Positions 45,820-56,364 of a DNA stretch of 64,000 bases are shown in pieces. The first letter of the stretch is position 1. Every line of letters begins with the position of its first letter. The stretch spans positions 23,005,370 to 23,069,369 of the forward strand of contig NC_054548.1 of the NCBI RefSeq assembly GCF_017654505.1, in the 5' to 3' direction. Origin of the DNA: Polyodon spathula. Its lineage: Eukaryota > Chordata > Actinopteri > Acipenseriformes > Polyodontidae. A program made the position numbers and the translations under genes. A model generated the notes under the pieces. That model had not been told where the DNA came from. It was given only the letters and a program-made list of their open reading frames with translations, and made no database searches.

Positions 45820-46315
45820 ATGGGAAAGAAGAGCAGACAGCGGCAAAGGCAGGAAAAGAGAAGCAGCTGAAGAAATGTAAGCTGCTGCAGCCACCGCTGG
45901 AGGACCCGGCCAGCCTCTTCCCCTGGTGTTCCTGGTGCGGGAAGGAGGACCATCGTTGGCGGTTCTGCCCAGAAGTGCCACCGGCAAACTGGTGTGAGCC
46001 AGAGAGTGTGAGGAGGACGGCCACAACTGGGCAGGATGCCCCTACAACCAGGCCCAGGAAGAGGTGCCATTGTTCACCCCGGGCATCAGGGGCCACCCCA
46101 CTACCTCCAGCACCACCACCTTCACCACCAGTCCCAGAGAGATCTGGGACTGGTTGATGCACCCTGAGAGCAGACCTCGTCCACGATCTCCCCATAGTTA
46201 TCAACACTGCTGTGGCGTCGAGATGGGGAGAGGTGGGAACAGTGGGAGGAACAACACCACCCAATATCCTTCCCAGAGGTTGCCCTCATGGTTAATTACC
46301 CGGCGGTAGACATGG
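45820..46315 (+). pseudogene. Gag-like remnant with two zinc knuckles, frameshifted
   Basis: An ATG at 45820 opens MGKKSRQRQRQEKRSS and hits a stop. In another frame 45858-45998 reads LLQPPLEDPASLFPW then CSWCGKEDHRWRFC (45927-45968), a clean CX2CX4HX4C knuckle. A second knuckle, CEEDGHNWAGC (46007-46039), lies in a third frame and lacks its first Cys in phase. The sequence then continues NQAQEEVPLFTPGIRG. At least two frameshifts are therefore present. Zinc knuckles bind element RNA in Gag proteins. No capsid domain was recognised. Confidence 0.65.
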
Positions 46316-47050
46316 GAGATCCACCGGACACTCCAATAAAGAGAGGTGAGCCGCATTCCCGAGAGCCAGAGAGGGAGGAGCAGCCTTCCCGAGAGCCAGA
46401 GAGGGAGGAAGAGCTGCCGTCGCTCCCAGAGCCAGAGAGGGGTGAGGAGCTGCTGTAATTACCTGGCGGTAGACATGGGAGAGGGGCCACCGGTCACTCC
46501 AATAAAGAGAGGTGAGACCAGCCGTCGCTCCCAGAGCCAGAGAGGGTAGAGGAGCCGCCGTCGCTCCCAGAGCCAGAGAGGGGCGAGGAGCTGCCGTCGC
46601 TCCCAGAGCCAGAGAGGGGTGAGGAGCTGCTGTCGTCCCCAGAGCAAGAGAGGGGCGAGGAGCCTCCGTCGTCCCCAGAGCCCGAGAGGGGAGAGGAGCT
46701 GCCGCCGCCCCCAGGGCCAGAGAGGGGAGAGGAGCTGCCGTCGCCGCCTCCGAGACCAGAGGGAGGCCGAACAGCCGTCGCCACCTCCGCAACCAGAGAG
46801 GGATGAGGATCCTTGCTGTCGCTTCCAGAGCCAGAGAGGGAGGAGGATCGCCCGTCTGCCACCAGAGGAAGCCGAGGGAGGCCGATCTGCCCGTCGCTCC
46901 CAGACCCAGAGAGGGCGGAGGATCTCCTGGGGCCCCCTCAACCAAAGAAGGGAAGAAAGCCGTCGTCGCTCCCAGAGCCAGAGAGGAGTTAGGAACCGCC
47001 GCCGCTCCCAGAGCCACAGAGGAGGATGTCTGCCGTCGCTCCCAGAGCCA
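46295..47050 (+). repeat. Pro/Glu-rich tandem coding repeat (PEPERGEELPSL-type)
   Basis: About 16 degenerate units of roughly 36 bases encode variants of SLPEPERGEELP, with frameshifts and stops. A larger internal duplication is also visible: GGCGGTAGACATGGGAGA and CCAATAAAGAGAGGTGAG occur at about 46301-46352 and again at 46464-46515. The repeat runs right up to the second 173-bp direct repeat. Apparent long frames on the complementary strand (46292-47236) are shadows of this low-complexity sequence. Confidence 0.75.
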
Positions 47051-47052
47051 TG

Positions 47053-47225
47053 CTGACGAATAAAAAATATCAGCGATTGTGTGATTCGTAAGATGCAGAG
47101 CTCCAGAAAAAAGACAGGGGAGGACGTGATATACTATACAGGACGTTGCGGTGATTGGTTCTGTGCTGATGATCACCTCATAATCGAAACTAATAGAAAA
47201 AAAAAACATGCACGATAAAAATAAC
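47053..47225 (+). repeat. 173-bp direct repeat, right copy (truncated 3' LTR?)
   Basis: Identical to 43953-44125. To its right the sequence diverges at once (CAAACCACC versus ACCGTCGCG), so only the first 172 bases of the putative LTR are present. Confidence 0.9.
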
Positions 47226-48806
47226 CAAACCACCAAAGACAGTATTTACCTGCAAGATGCTTTCAAAACAAGACACATTTTTCTGGAAAACTGCCATCTG
47301 GCAGCACTGACTGGGGGAGTAACCTATAAAAGTTGCATGTGAGATGCATGCATTAAATATTAAATGTTACCTCAAGCTCAATGTGATTTTTAAATACCGA
47401 TACTTATTGTTAATTTGAGAGAAATGCATAAATCGCCTTCTTCAGATGGCTGACATATGGTTTTCATTTTAAGGCTGATTTATAGGGTCTGGTTTTAGAT
47501 CAGCTATGACATTGTAAGCACCATCCATACACATTGCATATTCCTTGAGACCTTATTGAATCCCTCTTATTAACAACTTTTAACAAATAGTAACAACCCG
47601 TAAAGATATTTATTGACACTCTGTGTAATGTTCCCCATTAATAACTTCTGACAGCTCTGACAAGCAGCCAAGAAAAATGTCCCCTGATAGCTCTTTGCTG
47701 TGTAATTCCAAAAAGCTCTAATGTCTTGTCCAGTGATTGTTTAATTTGTTTTGTTTCGCGCAAGAGGTTGAGCCCGTACTGCACACATGGACACAACCGC
47801 TCATGCTAAAACAAACACAGAAATATGATTAAAGGTCAATTCCGTCCCACTTTTCCTTTCCGCCGTGGCAAATGCATTTTGACCAAGCTTTCTGCTCTTA
47901 CTTTAGTCATAATATTATCACTCCCAAGGGGCCACTGCTGGCATGTACTGTTTCACATTTGCTTCAAGAAATTGATTAACATTCGGTTATAATGGGACTG
48001 GGACCTGTGGCAGGCAACTGCAGCAATTACTTTTTTTATTTAAAATGCAAAATGGATACGTAATTACATTTACCCATTTAGAAATAACCAACAAATGACA
48101 TCTACTGGAAGTGCAGTCCATTGCTGGGCATGTAATGTATTTCTGTAATTAATAATACCCTACAGTTTATTAGAAATTGCAAACTCTGCTTGTAGAATGC
48201 AGATGGCATTACAGAAATGTATGTGTTGGGTGAGTGAAGCTGAAAAGAGGAAACAATGACTGCCAGCCCTGTGTTTCCTGTGCAAATGTCACAAAATGAG
48301 ATGGAATCCAACTATTAGGAACCAGATTGGACCTCTTCCCAGTGGGAGCTCTGTGTTAAATCAGGCAATGCCCATAATTATTATTTCACATGTGTGACAC
48401 TCAACTGTAATTTAAGTTCAAAATATCACAAGCGGCTCTTTGTATTGCTCAGTGAATAATGTTTACTTGCCCTATACATATCACTGAGATGACAGAAAAA
48501 GTTATGAACCATTAAAAGAAAGAAAGCTTTCGGTAAAACCTGATTGTGTTACATATGGATTACCCTACATACCAACATCTGGTGTTCTCCTGAATGTTAT
48601 GCTCTCTCAATGAAACAGAGAAAAAAATAAAAATAGAAATGGGCAATAGAAACCAACCTAAAGAAAAAAATAATGGAGAAATAATTGTTAACTCCAAAGC
48701 AATCACTGACTTTAATTGTGATTCACAGCTGGAAATTTCTGTTACTTTCTAATCTTCTACTTGCAGGTATTATGTATTAAGCCCACACAGTAACTAAGAT
48801 ATCTAA

Positions 48807-48863
<57 letters not shown>

Positions 48864-49688
48864 TAATAATAATAGGAGCCTGATACATGAGCATGTCTAC
48901 AACAATCTATTATTATTTAATACATATGGTTTGCTAATTTGAATGCACACTACTTAAGAGAGTTTGTTTTGTCCTTTTCTTGAATACCTTTTTATGTTTT
49001 AGAAGAAGTTTTTGGTTTTACCCCTTGCGATCAGTTCTCCGTGTGTATCAAAAATGTGTGCGTTGCCTTCACAGTAATATATCGCATTCACATCAGATGG
49101 ACACACTCTTCAAGAAAAGCAAATTGAAGCAATTACTTTTTCATATTTGTATTAATTTTTTGAGGTTAAGGAAGCATTAAATATATCAAACAAAAATGTT
49201 TCAACCAAAAAATGTCCATCCTAAGAAACATTATTTTAATTTGCTTAGGTCATTCTGGATTGAGTGGTCCAAATCCTGAAAGATTTTCCATCCAATATGC
49301 AGTATGGAGAATGGTCTTCCAGGATAGGAGTCGTGGACATTGAAAACAGGAGCACTGTTCAGTAAAGAATTAAAAATTAGACAGACCATAAGTTAAAGTG
49401 GACTGTTTTTATATATCTAAAAGTCACATGACCTCTATCTCATGGCCAGCAACACATTTAGCTTACAGTCCTTATATAACCCTGTAAATGGCACTTCAAA
49501 AAGTCTCTTAAGATATGAGGCACAGACCGTGTCAAATTCATAAAGGAAAAACAGATTCCAAAAACATATGCAACAGAAATCAGACAAATGTTCTTTTACA
49601 GGAAACAAAAGTGTATCATTACCTACATGGCTAATAATGAAATACTGTAGGGTAGGGTGCAAAGTCCAAAGTCCTTTTTCAATTTGCC
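47226..49688. other. Repeat-poor non-coding stretch
   Basis: No transposon motifs or coding frames were seen apart from an (AAT)n tract at 48807-48874. The balanced composition and absence of repeats make it a reasonable place to look for conserved non-coding sequence, but nothing in the sequence itself proves that. Confidence 0.35.
48807..48874. repeat. (AAT)n microsatellite
   Basis: About 22 AAT units with one break; seen directly. Confidence 0.95.
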
Positions 49689-51091
49689 TTTTAAACCAGG
49701 GGTTTTCAACGCGTACCCCTGGTGTACTTCTAAGGGTCATGGGGGTACACAGGACGACTCAGAAATGCACAAATAAAAATGAAAGTAAATGAAAATAATG
49801 ATTTTGTGATATTATTACATATTCTGAAAAACAGCGTGTATAATTATTAAATCTTTGTTTAGCAGCTCAAACTGAACCACAGATGGGAAAGAAAAAACAT
49901 CCACATTTTCCATCTGTACACATGGGCATTTCGATTGAACGGATTTCCACTCTGATATACAGGTGAAGCAGGCATATAGTGACTGTGCCTATGGAGAGCG
50001 CTCTGTGCTGCTCATGATCCTAGCTGCTTTCAACTTGTCATATCAGTGAAGCACAATGTTTCTGCATTTTTTAGAAGTACAAATGCTCCAGTAAGTGTAA
50101 ATAGTAATCCCAATTTATTATTTATTTATTTTTTTAATGTATTACCACAGCTGCATTTTAGTAACAGCAATAGCGGCTGATTGAATATGTTTTCTGTGTT
50201 TGAAATGGATAAAGAAAACACAAGAGCCTACAGAAAGTGCAAAGTGACAGAAAGTTAAAGTTAATGTTCATGCTGGCTTTCATAAAAAAAGGGTTATCTT
50301 TGTTCATTATTATAGTTTAATCTTGAGGTCAGTGACGACGCGTAGGAGGGGGGGCACGTCTGGTCACGGGCACCCCCCCCCCCCCCCCCCAGATTTTTCC
50401 CAGGCCTTCTCCTAGCCACTACATTACAGGAAAAAAAACTTCTGAAAAGATGTTTTTTTTGGTGGCCTCAATACGCTTCAAACAGTACCGCTTTCAATTA
50501 GTATACAAATGAACCACCACTCACAACTGACCAATGACATGCTTGCTGTCTTCCAAAGCGCACATTTCAAATTTCTGTTTGTGATTGGCCTATTTATTGT
50601 CATTCGTGAGAGGTTCAACCGTGAACTCTTCTGATTGGACAATGCACACAGTTTTTACACTTTACAGTCCAAACGGACATACAACGTTACATAACACTGA
50701 GTGGTGGAGGTGAACTATGGCCTGACAGCGGTAGGGGAAAGGAAAACATAATTTAAAAATTAGCTATGTGTTTCGGTCATCCTAATTTTTCTAAACAGCA
50801 GAAAACTGTTGATGAACCATCTGAAGACAACAAGCTAGCAGCTACCACCAGCAGTCCTGCACCATTCAAATGGTAATTAAATTACTCAGGATTTGTGAGA
50901 TTAAATAAAATGGTTTGCTTTGAACACAAAACGTTAGTTAACAAAAATGAACAACCATAAGTATGAATGGAATTATATATAGTTATTTTTATTTATTATC
51001 ATAATGTGAAATTGAAATCTGATGCACATGTTAAAAGTCCTTTGCTTTATATTTTCTTTCTTGTTTTTAATTGGAAGTGTTCTAAACCTGA

Positions 51092-51127
<36 letters not shown>

Positions 51128-51548
51128 ACAACAGTGTTTTGTTGTTGGATCTTCTGTTAAAAAAAAAAAAAAAAGATTGTTCTTTATTTTTCAAAAAATA
51201 AAACGTCAATGCACAAAGAAAAAATCAGGTTGCCAATTGCAGCACTGTGATTACTCACCTTAAAAAAGTTACCATTTCCATCCCCTCCCGAAAAAAAAAA
51301 AAAAAATCCTGTCTACACCACTGCTGCCAAGGTTTATTATTTAAAAATAAAAATAAATATTTTTTATTTTTTTTCGCAAGTGGGCAGAGAATATGTAAGT
51401 GTGCAGTTTATTTCAAACTCTCAAACCTTAATAACATAACCAAATAGTGTCTAAGACATTAAACTGTTATAAGAACATAAGAACATAAGAACATAAGAAA
51501 GTTTACAAACGAGAGGAGGCCATTCGGCCCATCTTGCTCGTTTGGTTG

Positions 51549-53935
51549 TTAGTAGCTTATTGATCCCAAAATCTCATCAAGCAGCATCTTGAAGGATCCC
51601 AGGGTGTCAGCTTCAACAACTTTACTGGGGAGTTGATTCCAGACCCTCACAATTCTCTGTGTAAAAAAGTGCCTCCTATTTTCTGTTCTGAATGCCCCTT
51701 TGTCTAATCTCCATTTGTGACCCCTGGTCCTTGTTTCTTTTTTCAGGCTGAAAAAGTCCCTTGGGTCGACACTGTCAATACCTTTTAGAATTTTGAATGC
51801 TTGAATTAGGTCGCCACGTAGTCTTCTTTGTTCAAGACTGAACAGATTCAATTCTTTTAGCCTGTCTGCATATGACATGCCTTTTAAACCCGGAATAATT
51901 CTGGTTGCTCTTCTTTGCACTCTTTCTAGAGCAGCAATATCTTTTTTATAGCGAGGTGACCAGAACTGCACACAATATTCAAGATGAGGTCTTACTAGTG
52001 CATTGTACAGTTTTAACATTACTTCCCTTGATTTAAATTCAACACTTTTCACAAAGTATCCGAGCATCTTCTTAGCCTTTTTTATAGCTTCCCCACATTG
52101 TCTAGATGAAAACATTTCTGAGTCAACAAAAACTCCTAGGTCTTTTTCATAGATTCCTTCTCCAATTTCAGTATCTCCCATATGATATTTATAATGTACA
52201 TTTTTATTTCCTGCGTGCAGTACCTTACACTTTTCTCTATTAAATGTCATTTGCCATGTGTCTGCCCAGTTCTGAATCTTGTCTAGATCATTTTGAATGA
52301 CCTTTGCTGCTGCAACAGTGTTTGCCACTCCTCCTATTTTTGTGTCGTCTGCAAATTTAACAAGTTTCCTTACTATACCAGAATCCAAATCATTAATGTA
52401 GATTAGGAATAGCAGAGGACCTAATATTGATCCCTGTGGTACACCGCTGGTTACCACACTCCATTCTGAGGTTTTTCCTCTAATCAGTACTTTCTGTTTT
52501 CTACATGTTAACCACTCCCTAATCCATGTACATGTGTTTCCTTGAATCCCAACTGCGTTCAGTTTGAGAATTCATCTTTTGTGCGGGACTTTGTCAAAAG
52601 CTTTCTGGAAATCTAAATAAACCATGTCATATGCTTTGCAATTATCCATTATCGATGCTGCATTCTCAAAAAAATCAAGCAAGTTAGTTAGACACGATCT
52701 CACTATCTTCCTTTGTAAAAACTTGTGAAAAGTAATCATTTAATATATTTGCTATTTTTTTTTTCTTCATCTACGATTTTGCCATTTGTATCTCTTAAAC
52801 ATTTAATTTCCGCTTTGAATGTTCGCTTGCTGTCGTAATATTGGAAAAACATTTTGGAATTGGTTTTAGCTCCCTTAGCAATGTTCATTTCTATTTCTCT
52901 CTTGGCCTTTCTAACTTCCTTTTTGACTTGCGTTTGCAGTTCTGTGTACTCTTTCTGCATACTTTCTTTTTGGTCCTTTTTTAATGCTCTGTAAAGTGCC
53001 TTTTTTCGCTGAATATTTTTTTTAATTGATCTATTAAACCATTTTGGCAATTTAGTTTTACATTTAGATTTGTCTACTTTAGGGATATAATTGTTTTGCG
53101 CCTCTAGTACTACATTTTTGAAGAACAACCATCCTTCTTCTGTGGGTGTTTTCTCTATTTTACTCCAATCTACTTCTGTTAGTCTCTGTTTCATACCTTC
53201 ATAGTTTGCTTTTCTAAAATTGTAAACCTTAGCTTTAGTCATTACTTTTGGGGTTTTAAAAAACACTTCAAATGAGACCATGTTGTGGTCTGAGTTTGCT
53301 AGTGGTTCTCTGACCTCTGTTTTAGTTATTCTATCTTTGTTATTTGAAAAGACTAAATCAAGGCATGCCTCCCCTCTAGTCAGTGCCTTGACAAATTGTG
53401 TTAGGAAGCAGTCATTTGTCATTTCCACCATTTCTATTTCATCCTTCGCGCTACCCACCGGGTTTTCCCATTTTATTTGGGGGAAGTTGAAATCCCCCAT
53501 TAGTATGGCTTCTCCTTTGCTACACGCATTTCTAATGTCATTGTATAACAGATTATTGTGCTCACCGTCTGAATCTGGCGGTCTATAGCATGCTCCTATT
53601 ATTATGCCCTTTGAATTTTTGTCCGTTATTCTGACCCATATTGATTCGGTTTTATTTTCTTTGTCCAGGTTTAACACCTGGGCTTCAAGACTGTTTCTTA
53701 TGTATAGCGCTACCCCTCCTCCTCTTCTGTCCTGCCTGTCTTTCCTATACAGTGTATACCCACAAATATTATATTCGTCCCCATCACTCTCAGACAACCA
53801 CGTTTCTGTAACACCTATCACATCATAGTTACCTGTTAGTGCAGTAGCTTCAAGTTCTAGAATTTTGTTTCTGATACTTCTAGCATTTAGATAAATACAT
53901 TTAATGGTTGTCTTACCTGAGTTGTTGTTCTTGTT
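51549..53935 (-). pseudogene. CR1 ORF2 (endonuclease and RT), deleted
   Basis: The AP-type endonuclease is well kept: LNARSIRNKILELEATAL, VIGVTETWLSESDGDEYN (Glu), ILMGDFNFPQIKW (Asp, Asn) and SDHNMVSFEV. The frame ends at 52736 after a run of ten A (sense strand) and would need a one-base shift to continue. The region 52692-52710 joins the endonuclease linker directly to the end of RT domain 4, deleting about 390 bases relative to the other copy, with loss of the RT fingers. The palm and thumb remain open at 52457-51549, with GVPQGSILGPLLFLIYINDL, the catalytic FADD and a full C-terminus to GSISY. The protein cannot reverse-transcribe. Confidence 0.88.
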
Positions 53936-53985
53936 TTGATGCGGTCTCCCTTCTGTTTTTTTGTTGATTTCTCCCCCCTTCCTTT

Positions 53986-54933
53986 CTAGTTTAAATGCTT
54001 CTGAACCTGCTCGAGGATCTTTTCTCCAAGTAGACTGGTTCCCTTGTTATTTAAATGCAGTCCATCCCGTCTATACAGATAGTCCTCGTTGTAGAATGTG
54101 GTCCAATGATCAAGATAGGTGAAGCCTTCCCGTGTGCATCACGTCTTCAGCCATGCGTTTTGATTAATTATTTCCAGCTGTCCATATGGTCCTTTGCAAG
54201 GTGCCGGTAGTATACCAGAAAATACCACAGTTTTGGTTTTCTCTTTTAATTTCCTTCCTAGCTCTCTGAATTTGTTTTGCAGGGATTTTGGTCTGTCTCT
54301 TCCAATGTTGTTTGTACCGATGTGGACGACTACTACCGGGTCGTCTCCTATTCGTTCTAGGAGCCTGTCCACATTCTCAGTGATGTGCTTGACCGAGGCT
54401 CCCGGAAGGCAGCACACTGTTGTAGTAAGGGGGTCCAAACTGCGAATTGAACTTGCTGTGTTTCTCAACATGGAGTCCCCAACAATCATGACCTCCCTTC
54501 TTTTTGCTGTCTGGTCACCACTGTCAATGGGATCCTGGATGTTGTTCCTTTCATTCTCTTGTTGTTGGTTCTGCTCATCAAAATTCTGAAGTGACTCAAA
54601 TCTGTTGGTTGTTTTGATTTCTGGTGGTTGTGTTTGACGAAGTTTCTTTTTTTCCCTGCTTCTGCCTACTTGAACCCAGCTGTTCTGACCTTCTATCTCC
54701 CTGGTGGCTTTCAGTCTGTCAGGGGTGATGCAGACTTCCATGAATTGTGGGTGTGCCAGTTCCTCAAGATCCTGTTGCTGTCTCACTTCTTCCAGCTCCA
54801 TTTCTAGCATACTTACTAGTTTATGCAAATCCTCGATCTCGCGGCACTTTACGCACATTTGGTTTAGCTTCGCTGGGTTTTCTCGGATTTCCCACATCAA
54901 GCAGGTGTCACAGATTACTGGTTTGAAGACCAT
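53986..54933 (-). pseudogene. CR1 ORF1 protein with SGNH esterase domain, one premature stop
   Basis: The ATG at 54933-54931 starts MVFKPVICDTCLMWE. A Cys-rich zinc-binding segment (CDTC...CVKC, residues 9-32) is followed by a coiled coil (DLHKLVSMLEMELEEVRQQQ). The esterase domain has EVMIVGDSMLRNTASSIR (Ser nucleophile), LPGASV, VVHIGTNNIGRDRP and, downstream, RRDGLHLN with the catalytic Asp and His. CR1 ORF1 proteins are known to carry such an esterase. A TGA at about 54136-54138, where Trp is expected (WLKT-stop-CTREGFTYLDHW), cuts off the last 50 residues including the catalytic Asp/His; the frame is otherwise open to the natural TAG at 53986-53988. Confidence 0.88.
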
Positions 54934-54965
54934 GTTGAGGTTTTTTTTTTTTTTTTTTTTTTTTT

Positions 54966-55377
54966 GAAGTTTAGTTTCTTCTGCAGCCGTCAGCCTGCTT
55001 TCAAACTGCTTCTAAACTGCTCTGTACTTTACCACGCCTGTACTTCTCCCACTCGCTGTCGCTGGGAAGACTGCCTCGTTTAACTGCGTTGTTCTGCTGT
55101 GCTGTTGGCTCCTCCTCTCGCCCGTGTCTCAGGATGGCGCTGAATTTGAATCAGCTGCTCCGAGTTTCAGCTTGTATGTTATCAGAAAAACACATGCGGC
55201 TGTTTGACTTTGAGCTGCAGCTGTGTTTCCCAATGTCCTCTGTTTTCTGATTAAAGCAATTCAAGATGCAATTTCTCCTTTCTGCTTCTAAACTGCTCTG
55301 CACTTTTCCACGCCTGTACTTCTCCCTCTCGCTGTCGCTTCCACTCGCTGTCCTGGGAAGACTGCCTCGTTTAACTC
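54966..55377 (-). promoter_or_regulatory. CR1 5' UTR with about 291-bp repeated unit
   Basis: The segment ending AAGACTGCCTCGTTTAACT occurs at 55358-55376 and again at 55067-55085, each preceded by CACGCCTGTACTTCTCC and CTCGCTGTCGCT. One full unit and part of a second are present. Tandem monomers upstream of a LINE ORF1 commonly act as the internal promoter. Confidence 0.65.
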
Positions 55378-55820
55378 ATATATACTTATATTTGTTCTCG
55401 TGTGAGACTTTCACTTTTTCAGTCAACAAAAATATGTGCTAAAAACAAATTTGATATAGCCCTTTTAAAATGGCAAAAAGACAGCTACGTTTGGAATTTT
55501 TCTACACCAAAAAAGCTAAACCACCAATGCCAGAGACATCAACAGAAACCGAACCTGACTCTTGTGTAGTTCAGAATGTTATTAACAGCACGAGAGTGTG
55601 ACAATACTTAAATTTCAAACGCTCAGGTTAGTGCAAGTGCAGCTGTTGATAAAAGAGACCCTTGCCAGTAAAGTGTTGTTTGCAGCTCTCTTGATTGTGA
55701 CAATCTGGTGTAGAACTGTTTGTCATGAAATATCTGGCAATGTTACAGAGCTAGCTTAATGTTTACATAAAGGATGGTTAAAATCAGTGACCAGGTTTAA
55801 GCATGGTTTCACTATGTTAG

Positions 55821-55829
<9 letters not shown>

Positions 55830-55854
<25 letters not shown>

Positions 55855-55858
55855 GGGG
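55830..55858. repeat. Poly-G run (29 G) inside inner hAT right end
   Basis: Twenty-nine consecutive G, 43 bases inside the right terminus. It mirrors the 18-C run at 50373-50390 near the left terminus only approximately. Confidence 0.9.
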
Positions 55859-56364
55859 TCGGTTGTGCCCCACCAGTTTTTCAAGCCACAAGTCGCCACT
55901 GCTTGAGGTTAATATTTTTGATACTGTAAACATTTACATGGACACACATAAGTATGCTGAGGTAGGAAGTAAATGGTAAGTGATAGACATTTACAGTGCA
56001 AACTAGTTTGTATTATTTATAATAGCTTTGTGGAATAGAAAGCAAATACAAGTGTTTCCAAAGAGATTTTTAAATAATGTCTTAATTCTGAGCATCCAAA
56101 GACATGTCATTTAAGAATTAAGCCTACTGTTTGGTATTATGCCTTAAACCAACAATGTGTCAGTCCCAGGCTGTTGTGAAAAATGATATATTAAATAACA
56201 TTACATTTTTTTTAAAGTTTTTTTTTTTTTTTATCAGATTATTGTCTTTTATTACAACTGTGGTACCATTCAGTAAGCAAACGTTGTAAATAGTACTTTA
56301 GCTGAAATCTCGCAACAAAAGGGGTACAGTGTCAAAAAAAAGGTTAAAAACCTCTGTTCTAAAG

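Larger units (their letters stand above)
43954..47225 (+). mobile_element. Gypsy-like LTR retrotransposon remnant
   Basis: Components in order: putative 5' LTR, primer site, A/T hairpin tract, gag remnant with zinc knuckles, a Pro/Glu-rich repeat, then a 172-base segment identical to the start of the 5' LTR. There is no protease, reverse transcriptase or integrase and no polypurine tract before the second repeat, so the element is a large internal-deletion derivative with a truncated 3' LTR. A gypsy-type origin is inferred from the primer site and CCHC gag style. An assembly duplication could also explain the identical ends. Confidence 0.55.
51469..55377 (-). mobile_element. CR1-type LINE, long copy nested in hAT
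   Basis: The minus-strand order is 5' UTR (55377-54934), ORF1 (54933-53986), ORF2 (about 53935-51549), 3' UTR, and a tail of three TTCTTATG-type octamers (51469-51500). The 5' UTR contains a repeated unit of about 291 bases. Internal damage: an early stop in ORF1, an A10-run frameshift and a deletion of about 390 bases in ORF2. The sequence is nearly identical to the copy at 57683-60636 where they overlap, so both are fairly young relative to other elements here. Confidence 0.9.
50330..55901. mobile_element. Inner hAT DNA transposon, inserted in outer hAT and carrying a CR1
   Basis: A perfect 8-bp target duplication CTTGAGGT flanks it (50322-50329 and 55902-55909). The ends are CAGTGACGACGCG (50330) and, complemented, CAGTGGCGACTTG (55901), a typical hAT terminal repeat. 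Long C (50373-50390) and G (55830-55858) runs lie just inside the ends. Two short frames survive on the plus strand on either side of the CR1: 50766-50876 (MCFGHPNFSKQQ...) and 55470-55601 (MAKRQLRLEFFYTKKAK...), the latter resembling the N-terminus of hAT/ZMYM-type transposases. Without the CR1 it is about 1.66 kb, an internally deleted copy. Confidence 0.88.
49697..56356. mobile_element. Outer hAT DNA transposon, split by nested insertions
   Basis: The left end is CAGGGGTTTTCAAC (49697) and the right end, complemented, is CAGAGGTTTTTAAC (56356). The flanking 8-mers TTTTAAAC (49689-49696) and TTCTAAAG (56357-56364) agree at six of eight positions, as expected for an old 8-bp hAT target duplication. 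The subterminal GTACCCCTGG on the left and complementary GTACCCCTTTTG on the right add support (Charlie-like ends). Without the nested material it is about 1.1 kb and has no transposase, so it is non-autonomous. Confidence 0.75.

Noticed and set aside
46292..47236. 314-codon frame on the minus strand full of SLALGA-type repeats
   Set aside because: Shadow of the Pro/Glu tandem repeat read on the complementary strand, continuing into the 173-bp repeat.
53280..54967. Several plus-strand frames of 74-131 codons
   Set aside because: Complementary-strand shadows of the CR1 endonuclease and ORF1.
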